Shown piece after piece: positions 26,311 to 38,829 of a DNA stretch of 64,000 nucleotides (within the stretch, counting starts at the first letter, position 1; the number at the start of each line of letters is the position of its first letter). The stretch comes from Dasyornis broadbenti. Taxonomy: Eukaryota > Chordata > Aves > Passeriformes > Dasyornithidae. Both the position numbers and the translations under genes were made by a program. The notes under the pieces are model-generated. The model saw only the letters and a list, made by a program, of their open reading frames with translations, searched no databases and was not told where the DNA came from. Location of the stretch: positions 2,078,482 to 2,142,481 of the forward strand of contig VZRN01005169.1 in assembly GCA_013397935.1 (NCBI GenBank), read 5' to 3'.

Positions 26311-27667
26311 CTGATACTGCTTTTTGATGGAGCACCATTGATTTGTGGGGGGCCCAAATCTCTCCAGGTTGGCCATGAACAGGTATGCAAAAAACAGAAG
26401 GATAACTTGCCATAACCCCAAGCCTTTGCCAGTTATCTGGCTGTTTGTTTCTGTTCTCCAAGAAAAACTTCCTAAGGAAAATGTGTTTGAATGCAAGGCA
26501 GCAGAAGGAAACACAAGCCTTCATGGTTTGGGCTTAAATCTGTATAATTTAATGGATATTCTGAACTGGCCACCAAAATGACATCATCTAGTAGCTTGTT
26601 TTACCAACACTGGCCCTTGACAGCTCCTGGCAGCACAGGAGCAACCTCAGAGAGAAATGGAAAATGGAAGGTAATTTGTTTTCTCCCATACTCATTAACT
26701 TGCAAACAGATCTCCATTAGAGAAGCCCAAAGCTTAAGACCTCCTCAGCTCTTCCAAATATTGCTTACATTTATTATTATTACTACCCTAGTTATTCTTG
26801 TTAGTTTAACACCATATCTAAACATCCCAAGTTAATTTTGAAGGGAGTGTGGATGGAAATGTGAGGGGTTTATTTATTTTTAATAAGGATAAGCTCAGGC
26901 ATTAGAAACCAACTCTGTTTTCCCAGTTTTCGTATCAGTCCCCAAGCATCCTTCTACCACCATCTTGCAAACTCAGACTGACACCGAGTTGATAAATTGA
27001 CAGAAAGTATCAAATGTCAGCTAGGGCTCTGATTCCCTCTGGAGGCTCTTGGGAACAAAGTATGAACAGATTGTTCATGCCAGAATACCTCATTATTTTA
27101 AGCAAATTGACTTTCTTATTGACTACATTGAAAGGTTGTACACTACTTATAATTACCAGTTCTACTTAATTTTCTTTTATAAAAAGGTCTGTACTCTCTA
27201 CTTGACAGTATTATTTTGATTAACCTACTTTTTGCCCCAAGAGGCCATTTAATATTTAAAAAAGAATGGCTTGATTGTACAGATGTATAGCACATGCACA
27301 CGATTATTGTTATAATCACCCATATCTAATCTGAATAGTGAAGTGCATTACACTACATTTTGCAATGAACTATGAGATTTTGTAGTGCTGGTGAGGTTAA
27401 AAGCAGTATGCACATTAAAAATAGTAAAAAAAAAGTCCTGCAACTGCAAGAGCACAAAGAGCATTTTGCGCAATCTACCATAAAATTCAACGGTGTGATG
27501 TGAAGCAAGAAGATTAGAGGATTTGTTTCACACTCCTTGATTTTGGTTCGTGACTATTTTATGATCACTATATTTGGCTGATGTTTTATTGCTAATAATA
27601 ATATGATATATTAATTTTTACATTCTCTCTGCTACTCCTCTCAAATCCAACTTTCTCCCACCTCTAG

Positions 27668-27727
27668 TTTCAAAATGACGGAGTAATACGAACTGATTAC
27701 AGTTTGGCCTGGTCAGATATAGTCAAG
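27668..27727 (+). CDS. Candidate alternative coding exon
   Basis: The acceptor ACTTTCTCCCACCTCTAG and donor AAG|GTAATT frame 60 bases, open in only one phase (FQNDGVIRTDYSLAWSDIVK). It starts and ends on codon boundaries, so it would follow the candidate at 25109 in frame. A 20-codon open frame is common by chance, so the support is the splice signals plus phase agreement only. Confidence 0.25.
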
Positions 27728-28558
27728 GTAATTGCTGGAAACAGCTTCTTGGCTTTTTGAGATATGAGAGAGGCATTGAAAAGAACCTGCTGATGCAGAA
27801 ACATCTACCTGGAATGAGGGCCAGTGAAATGTCACTTGCAATCCCATTAGAGTGATCTTGGTTGACTACCCCACACTGCCCTAAAGGAAGCATTTGCTCT
27901 CCACACTAGTTCATTGAAAAATAAGGGAAAAAATTATGACTGGTTCAATAAAAATGGTGCTGTCAAGGGTCTAAAGCCAAAAATTGTACTCCCTTGTGTT
28001 CAGTTTTTTTGTCTTTTAAATTTTTCTTTTCTTGCATTCTCGCAAAGCAGCGTGACTCCCTGCTGGCATTATAGTCCAGTTTTGATGCTATTTCAAATTG
28101 ATATTTCAAGCCAAGAAATTCAAACCCAAACTTTAATATCTTCCGCATATCAATTTTCTCTTGACACATTAACAAATCTCTGTGAAATGCTGTTATAATA
28201 CGACACATGGCTTCATAAAAGTGACCTCTTCCTATTCAGATACTGGCCCTTACTCTGTTTATCCTGTTGACAGGAAAAAGTCTTGATATGATTAGAGGAA
28301 TAAAGCCAAAAGTGAAGACCAAATTAGAATGTATTTTCATCATTAGAAAGGTAAAACTCTGCTTGCAGGATCTTTATTACTGGTAATGAGGCAAAAGGAA
28401 GAAGAACCCTGCTTGGTTTTCAGATTGCAGGCTGTGACTGCAAGAGGGGGAAGAGAAAATAAGCCTCTTTTCACTCACGATCTGAGAAAATTGGATCTGG
28501 AATCCATCGGGAAAAGATATATAGGAACCTACAATGTCATTTTACTGTCACTTTTCAG

Positions 28559-28609
28559 ACAACAAGCACTTTTGGGGAGCTCCAGTCAGAGTTTGAAGGA
28601 ATGATCTAA
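28559..28609 (+). CDS. Candidate alternative 3'-terminal exon
   Basis: After the strong acceptor TTTTACTGTCACTTTTCAG, a codon-start frame reads TTSTFGELQSEFEGMI and stops at 28607-28609. This is the phase needed after 27727. The stop overlaps an AATAAA signal, and a GT-rich stretch (GGGTGGTTGTGCTAGGG) follows at about 28629, as expected downstream of a cleavage site. Speculative without RNA evidence. Confidence 0.22.
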   Translation, partial: TTSTFGELQSEFEGMI

Positions 28610-28613
28610 TAAA
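28608..28613 (+). promoter_or_regulatory. Possible poly(A) signal AATAAA
   Basis: A canonical hexamer with GT-rich sequence 15-35 bases downstream. It would serve the candidate terminal exon at 28559, leaving a very short 3' UTR. A hexamer alone is common in AT-rich DNA. Confidence 0.25.
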
Positions 28614-30789
28614 CCTCATCCACTCCTAGGGTGGTTGTGCTAGGGAGTGAGTGACTGCAATTAAAATGACCCTCAGATGCTTCAGAATAGGATTTCAGAG
28701 GTTTACAGCGAGAACACTCAAAAGTGGTAGGCTGCTTTTCCTGCTGTGGAATGATTAGCCACCTCTAGAGAAATGAAACAAGACATGGGCATGCCCTGTT
28801 AAGCAAAGTATCAGCTGAAGACACAGGGCTGTCACTGAGGAGACAGAGATCTGTGGCCATTGCACCGGCATAGATTAAAAAAACTCATTATTTTTCTGCA
28901 CCTGTTTTGCCACAAATTTCTAAAAGCAAAATTTAGGGAAATAGTTGGTTCCTAGCAATTTTTCATGAAAATGACACAAAATGTTAAATATTGTACTTTC
29001 ACACACTGAACGTATTTGATTTAACTTACGCAGTCAGTAAATAGAAAATCTGTGGAGATGGTGCAAATCTTCTGGTATTTAGTTATAACACCACAAACAG
29101 GGGGATTACATGGACATGGAGGGCAAGATTCAAAGCAAGTTGCAGAAAACTAAATTGCGTTGTGGGTAAAATCTGTATTCTGGGATGTTGTAGTTCAGTG
29201 ACTGTCTAAATGCTATTCTTCGCAGAAAGTTATTTTGCTGAGGTGATTTCTGAATAGCTTGCAATTCTCCTTTTCAACCAGTCCACAAATATCATGCACA
29301 GTTATTTGTGGGTTATCTGCTGTCTAAATTCCATGTAAACTAATGGGAAAATTTCTCAGCTCCTTGAGTCACCCAGGTTGATAGGTCCAAGAAGAGTGTA
29401 TTTACATCACTTTGACATAAGAGAATTCCTCATTAAAAAAGCATTGTTATAGAGAGATAATTTTTTTAACTTGTTGAGTTTCTTTTACAACTTTTTTTTA
29501 CAGTTTATTGATCCCCTAGTCAACTGAAAGTCCCCATGTCAGTTGAAAGAATCTGGGGAGAAATTCAGCTCACCTGAAAAGTAGACAAGGGCTAAGTTCC
29601 TTAAAAATAGGTTTCTAGTGCCACCTGATGCATCCTTGAGGATCTGAGTTGCACTGGGAGACTGGCATGTATAACACAAAATATATGATCCATGGAGCTT
29701 CCTGGAAGTGTCTGGAGGACAGGCTGGCTGCCTGAGCCCATCCCAAATAGCAGTGGATGCCTGTTTGTGGGAACTGAGGTTGGATCTCACACCTCCAATG
29801 ACTACAGTTGAGGCTGAGGCTCCCAGCTATAGGCTTACTTGTGGCTTTTGACATTTAGGAGTCTTGATCTGAGCTGAATTCTGCTCTCCTTCCCAGGGTT
29901 GTGAAGCACTGCTATTCCAAATGGAGTGAGATGCTTCCCTGCAACTTTTAAACATTTTTTGGAGGGGAAGAGTTCAGTCACTTCTGTTTGGCTATGGCAG
30001 CTCTGGTAGGAGCCTGGCGTGTACCTGGTGGGAATTGCAAGCCTTGGAGCAGGCAGAAACATGCAGTGCATTGAAAAGTCTGTGCTGAAAATGTCCAAAA
30101 TCCTACCTGTTACTCTGAGTTTTATAGTGTAACTACGAAATGGCACTTTCCTAATGCTAAAATATATTCTGCAATTGCAGTTATGTTCTGAAAAATATAA
30201 AAGTATATAAAGTAAGTATATAAAAGTAAGTGTTCCTTATTGAATGTACAAGAATTTATTGTCATCTAGGGTGCCATACCACTTAGATCTTGTATGTATC
30301 TCTATGCTGACCTATATATGAATATGCAGGGTCTGACTATGTATCTAAAACCAGAGAGGTGCATGTGTAGTAGGTATAACTGTACATAAGAATTATTATG
30401 AGTTGTGAAAAACTAATGTTAAAAAAAAAAAAAAACATCTTCAGAAGCATAATGGAGCAGGAATATATCAGCTCTTTGGAAGTCCCTGGGCTTGTACATT
30501 GCTTTTTCAGCAAGGCTGTTCTGCTCTTTGCGCTTAAAATGTTAACGGGAGAGCGAGGCTGTTACTACGTCTGTGCTCCGAAAACGTGTGCACAGAGAGG
30601 CAGTTACATAACTCAGCAGCTCCAGCAGGGTCTGTGCACTCAAGCTCTAACAGATCTATCTGGGCTATCTTGTGCCTGTGTTATGCCCACACCCACTACT
30701 TTCAGAGAGGTGGAGCCAACACGTCAGAAAACAGAGAGGAAGAAACATCAAGTTTGTAAAAAGCCTGTTTAGTAGACTTATTAAACTAT

Positions 30790-31092
30790 CATGTGCAAGA
30801 AAGATGGGGAGAGACTTTTTGTGAGGGCATGTAGTGGTAGAACAAGGGAGAGTGAGTTTAAACTGAAAGAGTGCAGGGTTAGGTTAGATGCCAGGAAGAA
30901 ATACTTTACTCTGAGGGTGGTGAGGTCCAGAGAAGTTGTGGATGCCCCTGGATCCCTGGAAGTGTCCAAGGCCAGGCTGGATGGGGCTTGGAGCAACCTG
31001 GGATAGTGGAAGGTGTCCCTGCCCATGACAGGGAGGTTGGAACTCGATGATCCTTAAGGTCCCTTCCAACCCAAAACATTCTGTGAGTCTGT
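30790..31092 (+). mobile_element. CR1 LINE 3' fragment, plus strand
   Basis: About 300 bases in sense orientation: GGGGAGAGACTTTTTGTGAG, GGGCATGTAGTGGTAGAACA, GAAGAAATACTTTACTCTGA and ACTCGATGATCCTTAAGGTC, ending CCCAAAACATTCTGTGAGTC. The frame is not maintained. Orientation is opposite to most copies in the window. Confidence 0.95.
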
Positions 31093-34000
31093 AATTCATA
31101 TGGAATTTGCATGGAATCTCTTTCATGAACGTACAGCTGCACGTAAATGCAGTGTACATCCAGAAAATGGGATCTCTGACGGTAGAAGTAGGCACGCTGC
31201 TGGCTCCTGGTGTGTCAAATCCTCGCTGAGCTCTGCAAGCCACGTGTATCTCACCAAGTGCACAGTTACCCACGCTGGCTTGTCAGAGCAGCTCAGGCTG
31301 CATAGAAAGACATGGCCTCAACGGGAGAAAATTAAGGTCATTTCCATCATTGAGCAATGAGAGTGGTAGCAGGAAAAACAGCAGAGCGTATACCTTGGTT
31401 CCTGGGATGTTGCTCTGCCTACAGGGATGTGGACTATTTAACTTACTTTCTGAAATGGCCAATAGACAGTAACAGCTTGTGACTGACTCATAGCTCTTGA
31501 GGTCCAAGTATCAATTTATTGAGTAGTCTGGTTCCTCATGCATTCATAAAAATGGTATCTTATAAGTGAATAAAAAATACCTTAAATATATTTTATTTTT
31601 TCCCCCTTTCACTGGCATTAATGTCTTTTCAGAGACAGAAAGTCTGGGGGCATTCCAGGCTTTGGAAATGTAATAATTCCCTTTGCATTCACAACATTTC
31701 ACAGTACGCAAAAAGCCTAATATTCTATAATGGCATTTTATTATGTGTACTTTATTCATTGTACAAAAAACGCCTTGAGGACTGCCTTTGTGCACTAATT
31801 TTTGTCAAGTGCAACATTGTGACCTTGCTTTCTGGAACCAGCTCAGGAGGTGGACTGGAATAGTTGAATAAACTGTAGTCCACCTAAAGGAAAGTATATG
31901 GTGGAAAAATTCTCTTCAGGAACTGCGTAACTGGGAGGTCTGTGAAGTGGTCAGAGATAAATTAGGCTCAGAAACTGTGTGTTTCTGACAGTAAAACAAG
32001 TTGCACTTCCAGGCTCTAATAATTTTTTCTTAGATTTTGTGGTCTCCTTCTTTCCAGCTTACTAATGGAGGCATGTGATTTTCACTTTGAAAGCAAAAAT
32101 TCCTAGATTCAAATTGCAGAGGAGCTGATTCCATCACAGCTGACTTCGAGGCATTTAAATGTCACAGAGAAAAGTGCACTTTAAAATCCAGATGCTCCCT
32201 CTGAGTATTTGCAGGAGGTGCTTATCACCCTCATGATCTCCAGAACACAATGCAGAGTTCCACCAGAACCACACAATATTTGACCAGGCCTACTCCTCTC
32301 CTACATACCAAATATCTGTTATTAAGGGCTAGTCATATTCTCTGCCCCAGCCATTCCTGGCTTCTGCCTCAATTCTTGGGTTTGAGAAATATCCAGTATG
32401 GGTTCTGAACTTGTTTCACTCCTCCTTCTTTTTTGTCATTTTATGCAATTCATCTGCTGGCTCAATCACAGATAAACTAGCACAAATCAATGAAAAAGAT
32501 TTCAATCTTAATTGCCACTAATTCATAATGGACTAATTAACTGAACATACAGTACCCTGCAAAGCTTCTGTCCTTTGTTCTGCAGTTTTACTGTGCCATG
32601 TTTAATTGATTCTGGTAGCAGCTTATAATGGACTGCAAGAGCTCTCTTCATGAAATAATAAAATAAAAAGTAATTGTGAAAAGGTCTGACTGAATTGCAT
32701 ATGAAAAAAGGCACCTTTCCAGCAGCTGGATGGAAATGTAAATTTTACTTTGGCTCGTAAAGCAAACACCTTTTACAACAATCTGCTCTACCACCCCCTC
32801 CTCCACAAAGCCACCAGATAAGATTTATTGGAGAGATGTAAGAAAGAGATAAGGATACATTTAAATTGCTCTGAACTAAACTGTGATCCTAATAGCAACG
32901 GTATAAAAGGAGACAATTGCCTGAAAGATGTCCCAGCATCATCAAAGGTATATAATGTTGCTGCCTGAGCACATGCCTGCTCCTGTAACAGAAAAACCTG
33001 AGGAATTATTCATTCTTCTGAACACTGCATCAGGAGAAGGATAAATGATGATATTTTATTAGGGCACTGTGATTTATTAGGGCATTCAGACTCTTTCATT
33101 GCTTTTTTTACAGATTTTAGACAGCTCACTAAACTCTGCCTGTAACTGGGTAAAGTTAGTTGTCACTCAACACAGCTATTTCTTTTGCTATTTGACTGAT
33201 ACTTCACCCTCCTTGGCTGAGATTTCAAAAGATCTTGAAGATTTTTTTTTTTCTTTTTATTCACCAGTTTACACAAAATTCTGTGCTCTAAGTTCCTTAT
33301 TCCTTCCCATGTGCCACATTTCTCTCTACACAACTGCAGAACGGTTTTGTGGAATTTTTTTAAAAATTATTACTTTTTTTAAACTCAGCTTACTTCAAAA
33401 ATCTGAGATGTGGTGCAAAAGCAGCACTGGCAGAACTAAAGTATTGAATTATTCTGGTGAGACATGGGCTGGAGGTGCCCGGGGCATGATGGGGTAAGAA
33501 AATCTTATACAAGTTTTTCAGCTGGAGAAAATGTACCATGGAAAGACACAAATGAATCAGACAGAAAAAAAGATGATGAGTTATTAGGGCTGTTGAAAGG
33601 GAAATTCAATTGACTGTCATCTTTATACAAATGGTGAGAGTCAGGCTTGAAGTTACAGTGAAGAGGTCTGAGCGAGCAGAGATAATACTGCTGAAGTGCA
33701 GGGTTTTTGGCTGCTTTTTTAGCATAGCCTTGTCCCATGTGTTAAATTACAGCCCTGTCCTACTTTCCCATTGAAGAGCACCACGGAGATGCATTTTCAT
33801 TTACTTGTTCTCTTGTAGCGTGTGACACCCACTTTGTACAGAGATGCAAATAAATACAAAACGTGCAGGGCGATGGTGAACCCGAACCTTTGTGCCTCGT
33901 TTTGAGCTGAGACCCTCTCCTTTCATACCCTGCTCCCTTTCTCTGCAGGCCTTCTACCTTGTCATATTCCGAGCACGCCTCATTTAGCTGAATTACTCAG

Positions 34001-36119
34001 GTCACCTTAGATTAATTGTGCAGTTTGGCATTGATGCTGCTGATCTACCCCTGTCTGAGTGCTGTGTCAAAGAAGTCATAATGTAAGCAGGATTTAAGAA
34101 GATATCTGCTCGCAAACAGGAACACAGCCTGGGAAATCTGGTATTTGCTATCACCTTGTTTTTTATGACGAATTAGTGGATGTACTGAAGTAATAATCCT
34201 GTGCATGTGCAATTTTGCTCTACATTTTCCAAGCCCCATCCCTTCAATTCAAACTCCCATCCTCATTAATTTTCAGTGTGTGGTGCTGAGATTCAACTGA
34301 AAAGAGATCCCAAATATTTGCATAGAGACCTATGCTGTCATAAAAAGACTTTGAATAAGAGAATTTGATGTTATTTAAAATGTTGTCTTCTTTTGTAGGC
34401 ACTGCAAGTTAACCTGTCCCCAGACACCCTAATCCAGCAACACATTTAAGCATATACTTGTTTTAATCAGCTACAGCAGTGAATGGAATCCTTGAAATGC
34501 TTAAATTTCAGCATATGCTTAAGTTTCATGCTCAGTTAAATTCCTGGTATATTATGTCAATGCTAAAGAGTGTCACAGCTTAGAAAATCACAATCACATT
34601 AAAGCTAGATTCTTTCCTTTGCTTGCCTTTTTATTGTATGTTTAATATGTAACATTAATATTTATAAGCATATGGAAGGCATATTTACAAGCACTTCACT
34701 GTAAATAAGATGCTTGGAATTATTATAGTGTTTCTTGGTTTTATTTTTCTTCATCATTTTCTGGTGGTTTTTTCTGCTTTCATGATATTTTTCCTGAACT
34801 TTTCCACTTTAGGTTTACCATTCCTTTAATATACTGAAAGAAGCAGCATCATTTCTTTTTTCGTTTTGAATAGAGTTCTCTCTCCGTTTGTTTCCCTTGA
34901 CTTATTTCACTCTTTTTTCTTTCTTCTTTTTAATTCAGTGTTTTCTACACCTTTGGCTTTTATTCAGATTTTCTTTTACTTTCTCTTTTTCATGTCTTTC
35001 CCATTTTGTTGCTGGTTCTGTTGCTTTGCCTGAATTCACATATGCATCAATAGTGGCAAATAACTGGCAGAAGTGCCATTTTCTTTGCCGAAGACCACCA
35101 GGAGAAAGTCCATTCCTTCAGCATTTCTGACAGGGAGGGCTTAGAAAGTGGAATGCAAAGAACAATGTAGCCAAAAGATACCTTTCAATCTCAGACCTGT
35201 AAACATCTGCATGTCTAGAGGAATAAGGATTTTAATTCCAAAGCAGAATCTTTACCCAAAAAGAAGCACAAAAATTACCTAGCAGTATATTTAATTTGTG
35301 GGGAATGCTTTGGAAACATTAGAAACCTGCATCCATTTGTTTTACCCTTTGCTGCTTAGAGTTGAAACTATGAATGTTAAAAGTCTTAGAGTATGAATGA
35401 TCCAAAAAAGCCTAAGAAACTCCCAGTGTGGTGAAGTTTATTGTCTCATTTAAACTCTAACACCTGAAGGCTATTTTATTAGGCTCTGAGGAAACCAGAA
35501 CATTTGTAAGGTGGTTTCATAGGTGTTTTCGATGCTTATTCAGTTGTCCTCTTAAAATCAAGAAGAGGAAGAGGCTTTTTACTATGCTCCACGCTAGTAG
35601 TGATTGGAAATATTTTGGACAAAGTTAAAAAAAAAAGAAATTAGATGTGTCAGTCCAGATGCAGCCCCCTGTGAGACAGCTCCGGTGCTGGCTTAGCTGG
35701 GAGGCAGGGATAGCACTTAAAGCCAGACACCGTGGAGAGATGAGGTCCTCACTCCTGGGCGAGTCTTCCTGGGTGATTTGCCCTAAAACCAGGGACTTTA
35801 TGAACTCTCTGCTGCAGTCCTGTAAATCCGATATCCTTGTAGAAATACATGTAGCCAGGCTGCCAATTTCAATGCCTCTTGAGAGCTTCTGCTCTGCAGA
35901 TAGTTCTGGCATTAAACATTTTCAGACAGATTCAGTCTTTTTTTCAAAAGAACAAGGATTTTCCCACAAATTGGAAGCATTGACTTTTGTCTAAATTATC
36001 CTTAACACCACCCATTTGGAATAATATTAAAAAAAAAATAATAGGAGCAGCAGACTGTTCTCATGCTATTCTTAAGTATGAAATGATAATTATGTATATT
36101 CCCAGGATAAAAAAACCCA

Positions 36120-36235
36120 AAGCTCTTATGTTCCAGTCCTGACCCTCCCTTTAACATGTCACATTACATAGATCAAGTTGTGTAACCTCTCTGTCCCTTA
36201 GATTAGCCTTCTGCAAAAGTATGGAATACTGTGCT
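36120..36235 (-). mobile_element. MIR-like (CORE-SINE) relic
   Basis: The plus strand shows the reverse-complement MIR order: CCAGTCCTGACCCTCCCTTT, then a CAAGTTGTGTAACCTCTCTG block (consensus near CAAGTTACTTAACCTCTCTG), then CCTTAG and CTTCTGCAAAAGTATGGAAT (consensus CCTCATCTGTAAAATGGGGA). It is diverged but the order is preserved over about 110 bases. Confidence 0.65.
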
Positions 36236-36302
36236 TTGAAATATTTTTCATTAGTATTTAATGATGAAAATATGATTTTAATGCTTAAAATTTGCTTTTC
36301 TT

Positions 36303-36328
36303 CTTTTTTTTTTTTTTTTTTTCCCCCC
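36303..36328. repeat. T-rich run followed by C-run
   Basis: A run of about 17 T is followed by six C, next to a GGAAAG/GAGGG purine stretch. Simple low-complexity DNA. Confidence 0.8.
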
Positions 36329-38594
36329 AAGGAAAGATGAGAAAGGTTGAGGGAGGGATTTTTTAAAATTGGCATGGCAAGTCTTTCAGTGGAATCCTAA
36401 CCTGAAATGCTGGTACTCTAAAGGGATCACTAGCTGCTGCAGCAAGCCTAATTAAAGCAAATATTGAATCAGACAAGTTTTACATGGATGTATAGTATAT
36501 TGGTTTTTGATTATTCAACAAGAAGTTCGACTAACCTTGTTTTCACTGACCTGTAAGAAAAAAAATGTATTCCCTTTAGGCTTACTGTAGTGAAATCTCA
36601 TAATTCCTCATTTCTACACACGAATACCCACCTCTTCCCTGAGAAATCCTTGTAATTTTTGTAGAAAAAGGTGCCTGTCAAAGTTTGGGTTGAAATATAC
36701 AAGAAATAAAAAAATCATGAAAAACCTCTTACTTGAAAAATATCTTGGGTTCTAGTTATGATTCTGCCTATGCCCAGGACAGCTATAAATGTTTTGACCA
36801 CGAATTCGATGTAAACCATGTCTTGAGTTGAAAGTCTGTCTTGTGATAATACCTGGGGCTTAGTCTGCCTGGCAGCTGAGGATAATCAAAGCCTTGCTTT
36901 GGATAGAATCAGAGAAACAATCTATATTTTGTCACTGATGCTTCAGTGCAAATAAGCAAGTAGGACATGGAGGCAATGCTATCTTTTCATTTTAAAGGGT
37001 CTGCTTTAGAGCTGCCTGACACATTGTTTAACATCCATCCAAGGAATGCAGCATTCTTTGCTTAACACTGAACATTCATTTCTGCCTGATCTATCTGAAT
37101 TCTTCCTTCAGCCAGGGACTAACCTGTATCCCATTGTACTGGGCAAATGTAGAGTGCAGATGTCCCTCCCAAATGGTCTCTTTCCTTCAAGCCTTGTGCA
37201 CCACCAAACAAAATAATCAGTGTCAGAGGTACAAGGCAATCATTTTATCTAAAGCCACCCACTCCTCTTTTGTTTTCCTGAGAACATTGTGTGCTTTTTA
37301 TTTTACATCCTCCTCTTCAGATCTGCAGATGTGAAACTTTAAATGCAGGGTATTAAAAAAAAACAACATGAAAATTGCAGAGCTTTGCAGTCAAGCACTA
37401 TGTGTCTGCAATTCTATAAGAGAAGAACAGAGATAATTTTACATGTTACTTACAGAAATCCATGTGATAAAAAGAAAAATAATAACCTTTTCCACGAAAA
37501 AAACTTCAAAGATTGCTATCTGCATTTAATACCAAATACTAGAAAATGAAAAGTGCATTAGTTTCTATGAAATAGATAAGCCTTTAAAATGAAGCTCTAA
37601 AGGGACATTTCAATGAACAAAGCAAACTGTAAACTGAATATCAGGAAATGCTTCTGAGCTGATAGATCCAGCAGAGGTAGACACAAGAATTGACACAATA
37701 TGAACTCTAAACTTGTGAGAAATGGGTACTTTATTGGAAAACCAGCCAGAGGAACGATCCATAAGAAAATCCTCTAAAACCTAGGAAGAGTCCCCTCCGT
37801 GTCTAATTCTACAGTTATCTGATAAAAAACCTGGTACATTGCACCCTGCTGTCACACCTTGCTCTTTTTGGGTTTAATAATAGATTGCAGTTAAAATTGT
37901 GCCTGCAAAACTCCCTTTTTCTTCAATGGACCAGAAATTCTCCCCTTGATACAAAAGTATTCCTGGTATAGGATATATTTGGCCGTATATCTAACATGCT
38001 CAGAAATAAAAATGAGTAGCTTTTCTTTCCGTAAATGTCAAGTTTATTATAAGCTTAATATATTATTATTATTAATTGGTTTCCAGTAACACTCAGAAGT
38101 CCCAGCAGAGACTGAAGCACAAAGAAAGAGATATTCTTTGTGCCAGAGATCTGAAAGGATAGAGATAAAAAGGGAAACAAAGAAAGAGATTTGTCTAAGA
38201 CTGAAATCAGTGAATGGTCTTGGCTGGGGCCTTAGGTGTCCTGATCCCCATGGATTTTCTGCAAACCACCACATTTTTGTCTAGTGTTTTATGCCACCAA
38301 ACTGTGAAGCACAGACACTGGAGCGCGCTCTGGAGTTCTGGAGAATAAATTTACTCAGAGTTCAAGGGGAAATAGTTACATGTACATGCATTCAAAGGCA
38401 GATGGACCAGAAGCACGTTAGTTTAGACTCCCACATTAATTGAGATTGACATGAGACACTTGCAATATACAACTCCTCAGAATAATTAGCAGGTTGTACA
38501 TGTATGTTTAGCATGAAGAAAAAGTGATTGCGTAGCTTTTCCGTGGAAAAGAAACTGATTCACGATGTCTCAAAATGGGCCAGTGCCACACTGG

Positions 38595-38695
38595 GTGATG
38601 AGGCCCTGGCACAGGTTGCCCAGAGAAGCTGTGGATGCCCCATCCCTGGAAGTGTTCAAGGCCAGCTTGGATGAGGCTCTGAAACCATTTGTGCC
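38595..38695 (+). mobile_element. CR1 LINE internal fragment
   Basis: GATGAGGCCCTGGCACAGG, TTGCCCAGAGAAGCTGTGGA, TGCCCCATCCCTGGAAGTGT and TCAAGGCCAGCTTGGATGAG match the young CR1 3' region in sense orientation. The copy stops before the terminal repeat, so it is truncated at both ends. Confidence 0.92.
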
Positions 38696-38829
38696 TGGAG
38701 TGCTGCTGATTTTGAGGGGGTAGAAAAGGAGCCTATGGTGACTTTGCTGTAGACAGCCACATCATAGAAACTGGAATGAAATTCCAGGGAAGATGAAATA
38801 CCACATTTTGCTCACAGGGCTGAGTCAGG

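Noticed and set aside
29510..29530. Very strong T-rich acceptor CTTTTTTTTACAG
   Set aside because: All three frames close within a few codons and no donor follows. A T run before AG occurs often in AT-rich DNA.
33114..33149. 36-base exon-like segment after a strong TTTTTTTACAG acceptor
   Set aside because: Twelve codons between a good acceptor and a mediocre GGTAAAG donor is too little evidence, and it does not help to reach the exon at 42234 in phase.
33950..34000. Acceptor CCTTTCTCTGCAG followed by short open frames
   Set aside because: The codon-start frame stops after 12 codons with no poly(A) signal nearby, and the alternative frame is out of phase with the gene model.
35625..35994. 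Opposing open frames of 95 and 115 codons in a GC-richer block
   Set aside because: Open frames on both strands of a GC-rich patch are expected, and neither shows a recognisable protein or splice pair.
38140..38250. Possible further MIR fragment
   Set aside because: Only GATTTGTCTAAGACTGAAAT loosely resembles MIR, and the neighbouring blocks do not follow in order.
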